Below, piece by piece: positions 34,169 through 34,567 of a stretch of DNA of 34,567 nt. Position numbers and translations under genes: made by a program. Source of the DNA: Cyanobacteriota bacterium SRBZ.bins.94.201705. Lineage in GTDB: Bacteria; Cyanobacteriota; Cyanobacteriia; Cyanobacteriales; Cyanobacteriaceae. How positions within the stretch are numbered: position 1 is the stretch's first letter; every line of letters starts with the position of its first letter. The notes under the pieces are model-generated. The model was not told the DNA's origin. It worked only from the letters and a program-made list of their open reading frames with translations, and ran no database searches. The stretch covers positions 1-34,567 of the forward strand of contig JAUQQP010000013.1 of the NCBI GenBank assembly GCA_030549855.1. Reading direction: 5' to 3'.

Positions 34169-34567
34169 CTATTTTAAATCTTCTGGGTCAAAATGTAACC
34201 CGAAAAGTAATTGGAATATCAGTATAATTAACTGACGGGCTACTGTTTTGGATTCATCAGGAACATTCTTGTAGACTTCTGATATAACTTGCTTAGCGGT
34301 TGCAACATCCACTTTTAGTTCGCCAGACTTGGCTTTAATCATTTTCTTTTTCTTTTCCATTCTCTTTGTCACTTCTGGGTCTTTTTTAAGGTATCTTCCT
34401 TTTGCTACTTCTACTCCGTGTCCCATTTCATTTTCGTAAGTGACTTCATTCTCTGTTGTGATATATTTAATCTCTGCTGCTGCTCTTCTGAATACATGTG
34501 TGCCCCGTATTTCTTCACCTAAATAATCTTTAGACCATTTTGCTAAATTTTTATTCGCTAGGCCTAC
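34169..34567 (-). CDS. Hypothetical protein, 5' end beyond the window
   Basis: The minus-strand frame is open from the last base of the window to TAA at 34169, so at least 132 residues of a longer protein are seen. An internal ATG at 34426 is not the start: the coding sense is unbroken upstream (KWSKDYLGEEIRGTHVFRRAAAEIKY). The protein is Lys/Glu-rich in the middle (TKRMEKKKKMIKAKSGELKVD). A short hydrophobic stretch near its end (QLIILIFQLLFGLHF) could be an amphipathic or membrane-binding helix. I recognise no family. Its place beyond the tRNA-Pro and repeats suggests accessory DNA. The true start and size need the next sequence. Confidence 0.6.
   Translation of the reverse strand, partial: VGLANKNLAKWSKDYLGEEIRGTHVFRRAAAEIKYITTENEVTYENEMGHGVEVAKGRYLKKDPEVTKRMEKKKKMIKAKSGELKVDVATAKQVISEVYKNVPDESKTVARQLIILIFQLLFGLHFDPEDLK

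Overview
The window is a piece of a beta-cyanobacterial chromosome of low to moderate GC. It carries the beta-carboxysome shell genes ccmK3 and ccmK4, photosystem I psaK, the oxygen-dependent chlorophyll cyclase gene acsF, a PucC-type transporter, a cyanobacterial groESL operon with CIRCE and an N-box match, a Tic20-like protein, and tRNA genes without an encoded CCA. I cannot name the species.

Layout. Positions 1-1735 hold no intact gene, only short decayed-looking open stretches. A tRNA-Arg (minus strand, 1832-1905) opens the conserved block. It continues with a membrane protein and a GT39-type glycosyltransferase, hemW-mscS, ccmK3-ccmK4, a damaged parA/parB-like pair, a small 2Fe-2S ferredoxin, trmL-zur, feoA, a 1.7 kb repeat-rich spacer, cbiD, hisF, a small membrane protein, groES-groEL, gpmI, a PfkB sugar kinase and a glutaredoxin-like gene with murE. 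Next come three tandem paralogous coiled-coil genes plus a remnant, then pucC, hemF and acsF (divergent), psaK, miaA, a small CxxC protein, a Tic20-like gene, an FAH-family gene, rpsF, a DUF1818 gene and a tRNA-Pro (31637-31710). From 31755 to the end the sequence is AT-rich and accessory: a tRNA-flanking repeat, three 90-bp tandem repeats, two broken minus-strand reading frames, and two hypothetical genes, one running off the edge.

How the genes work together. Tetrapyrrole metabolism is over-represented but scattered: hemF and acsF fire outward from one spacer, with pucC, hemW and cbiD nearby. Metal homeostasis (zur, feoA), protein folding (groESL) and housekeeping genes (murE, gpmI, hisF, rpsF, miaA, trmL) make up the rest.

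The most unusual signal is a 52-nt sequence (47/52 identical) that lies exactly 44 nt downstream of both tRNA genes, on opposite strands, at the two edges of the conserved block. Each copy contains TTGTCAGCA twice, and each faces a decayed or accessory region. It could be the end of related tRNA-targeting integrative elements, or a shared tRNA 3' trailer/terminator module. Other points of interest are the parA/parB-like pair with an apparent single-base frameshift in a 6-base homopolymer in each gene, the coiled-coil array whose copies differ in heptad number, and a right-hand reading frame broken by one in-frame TAA.
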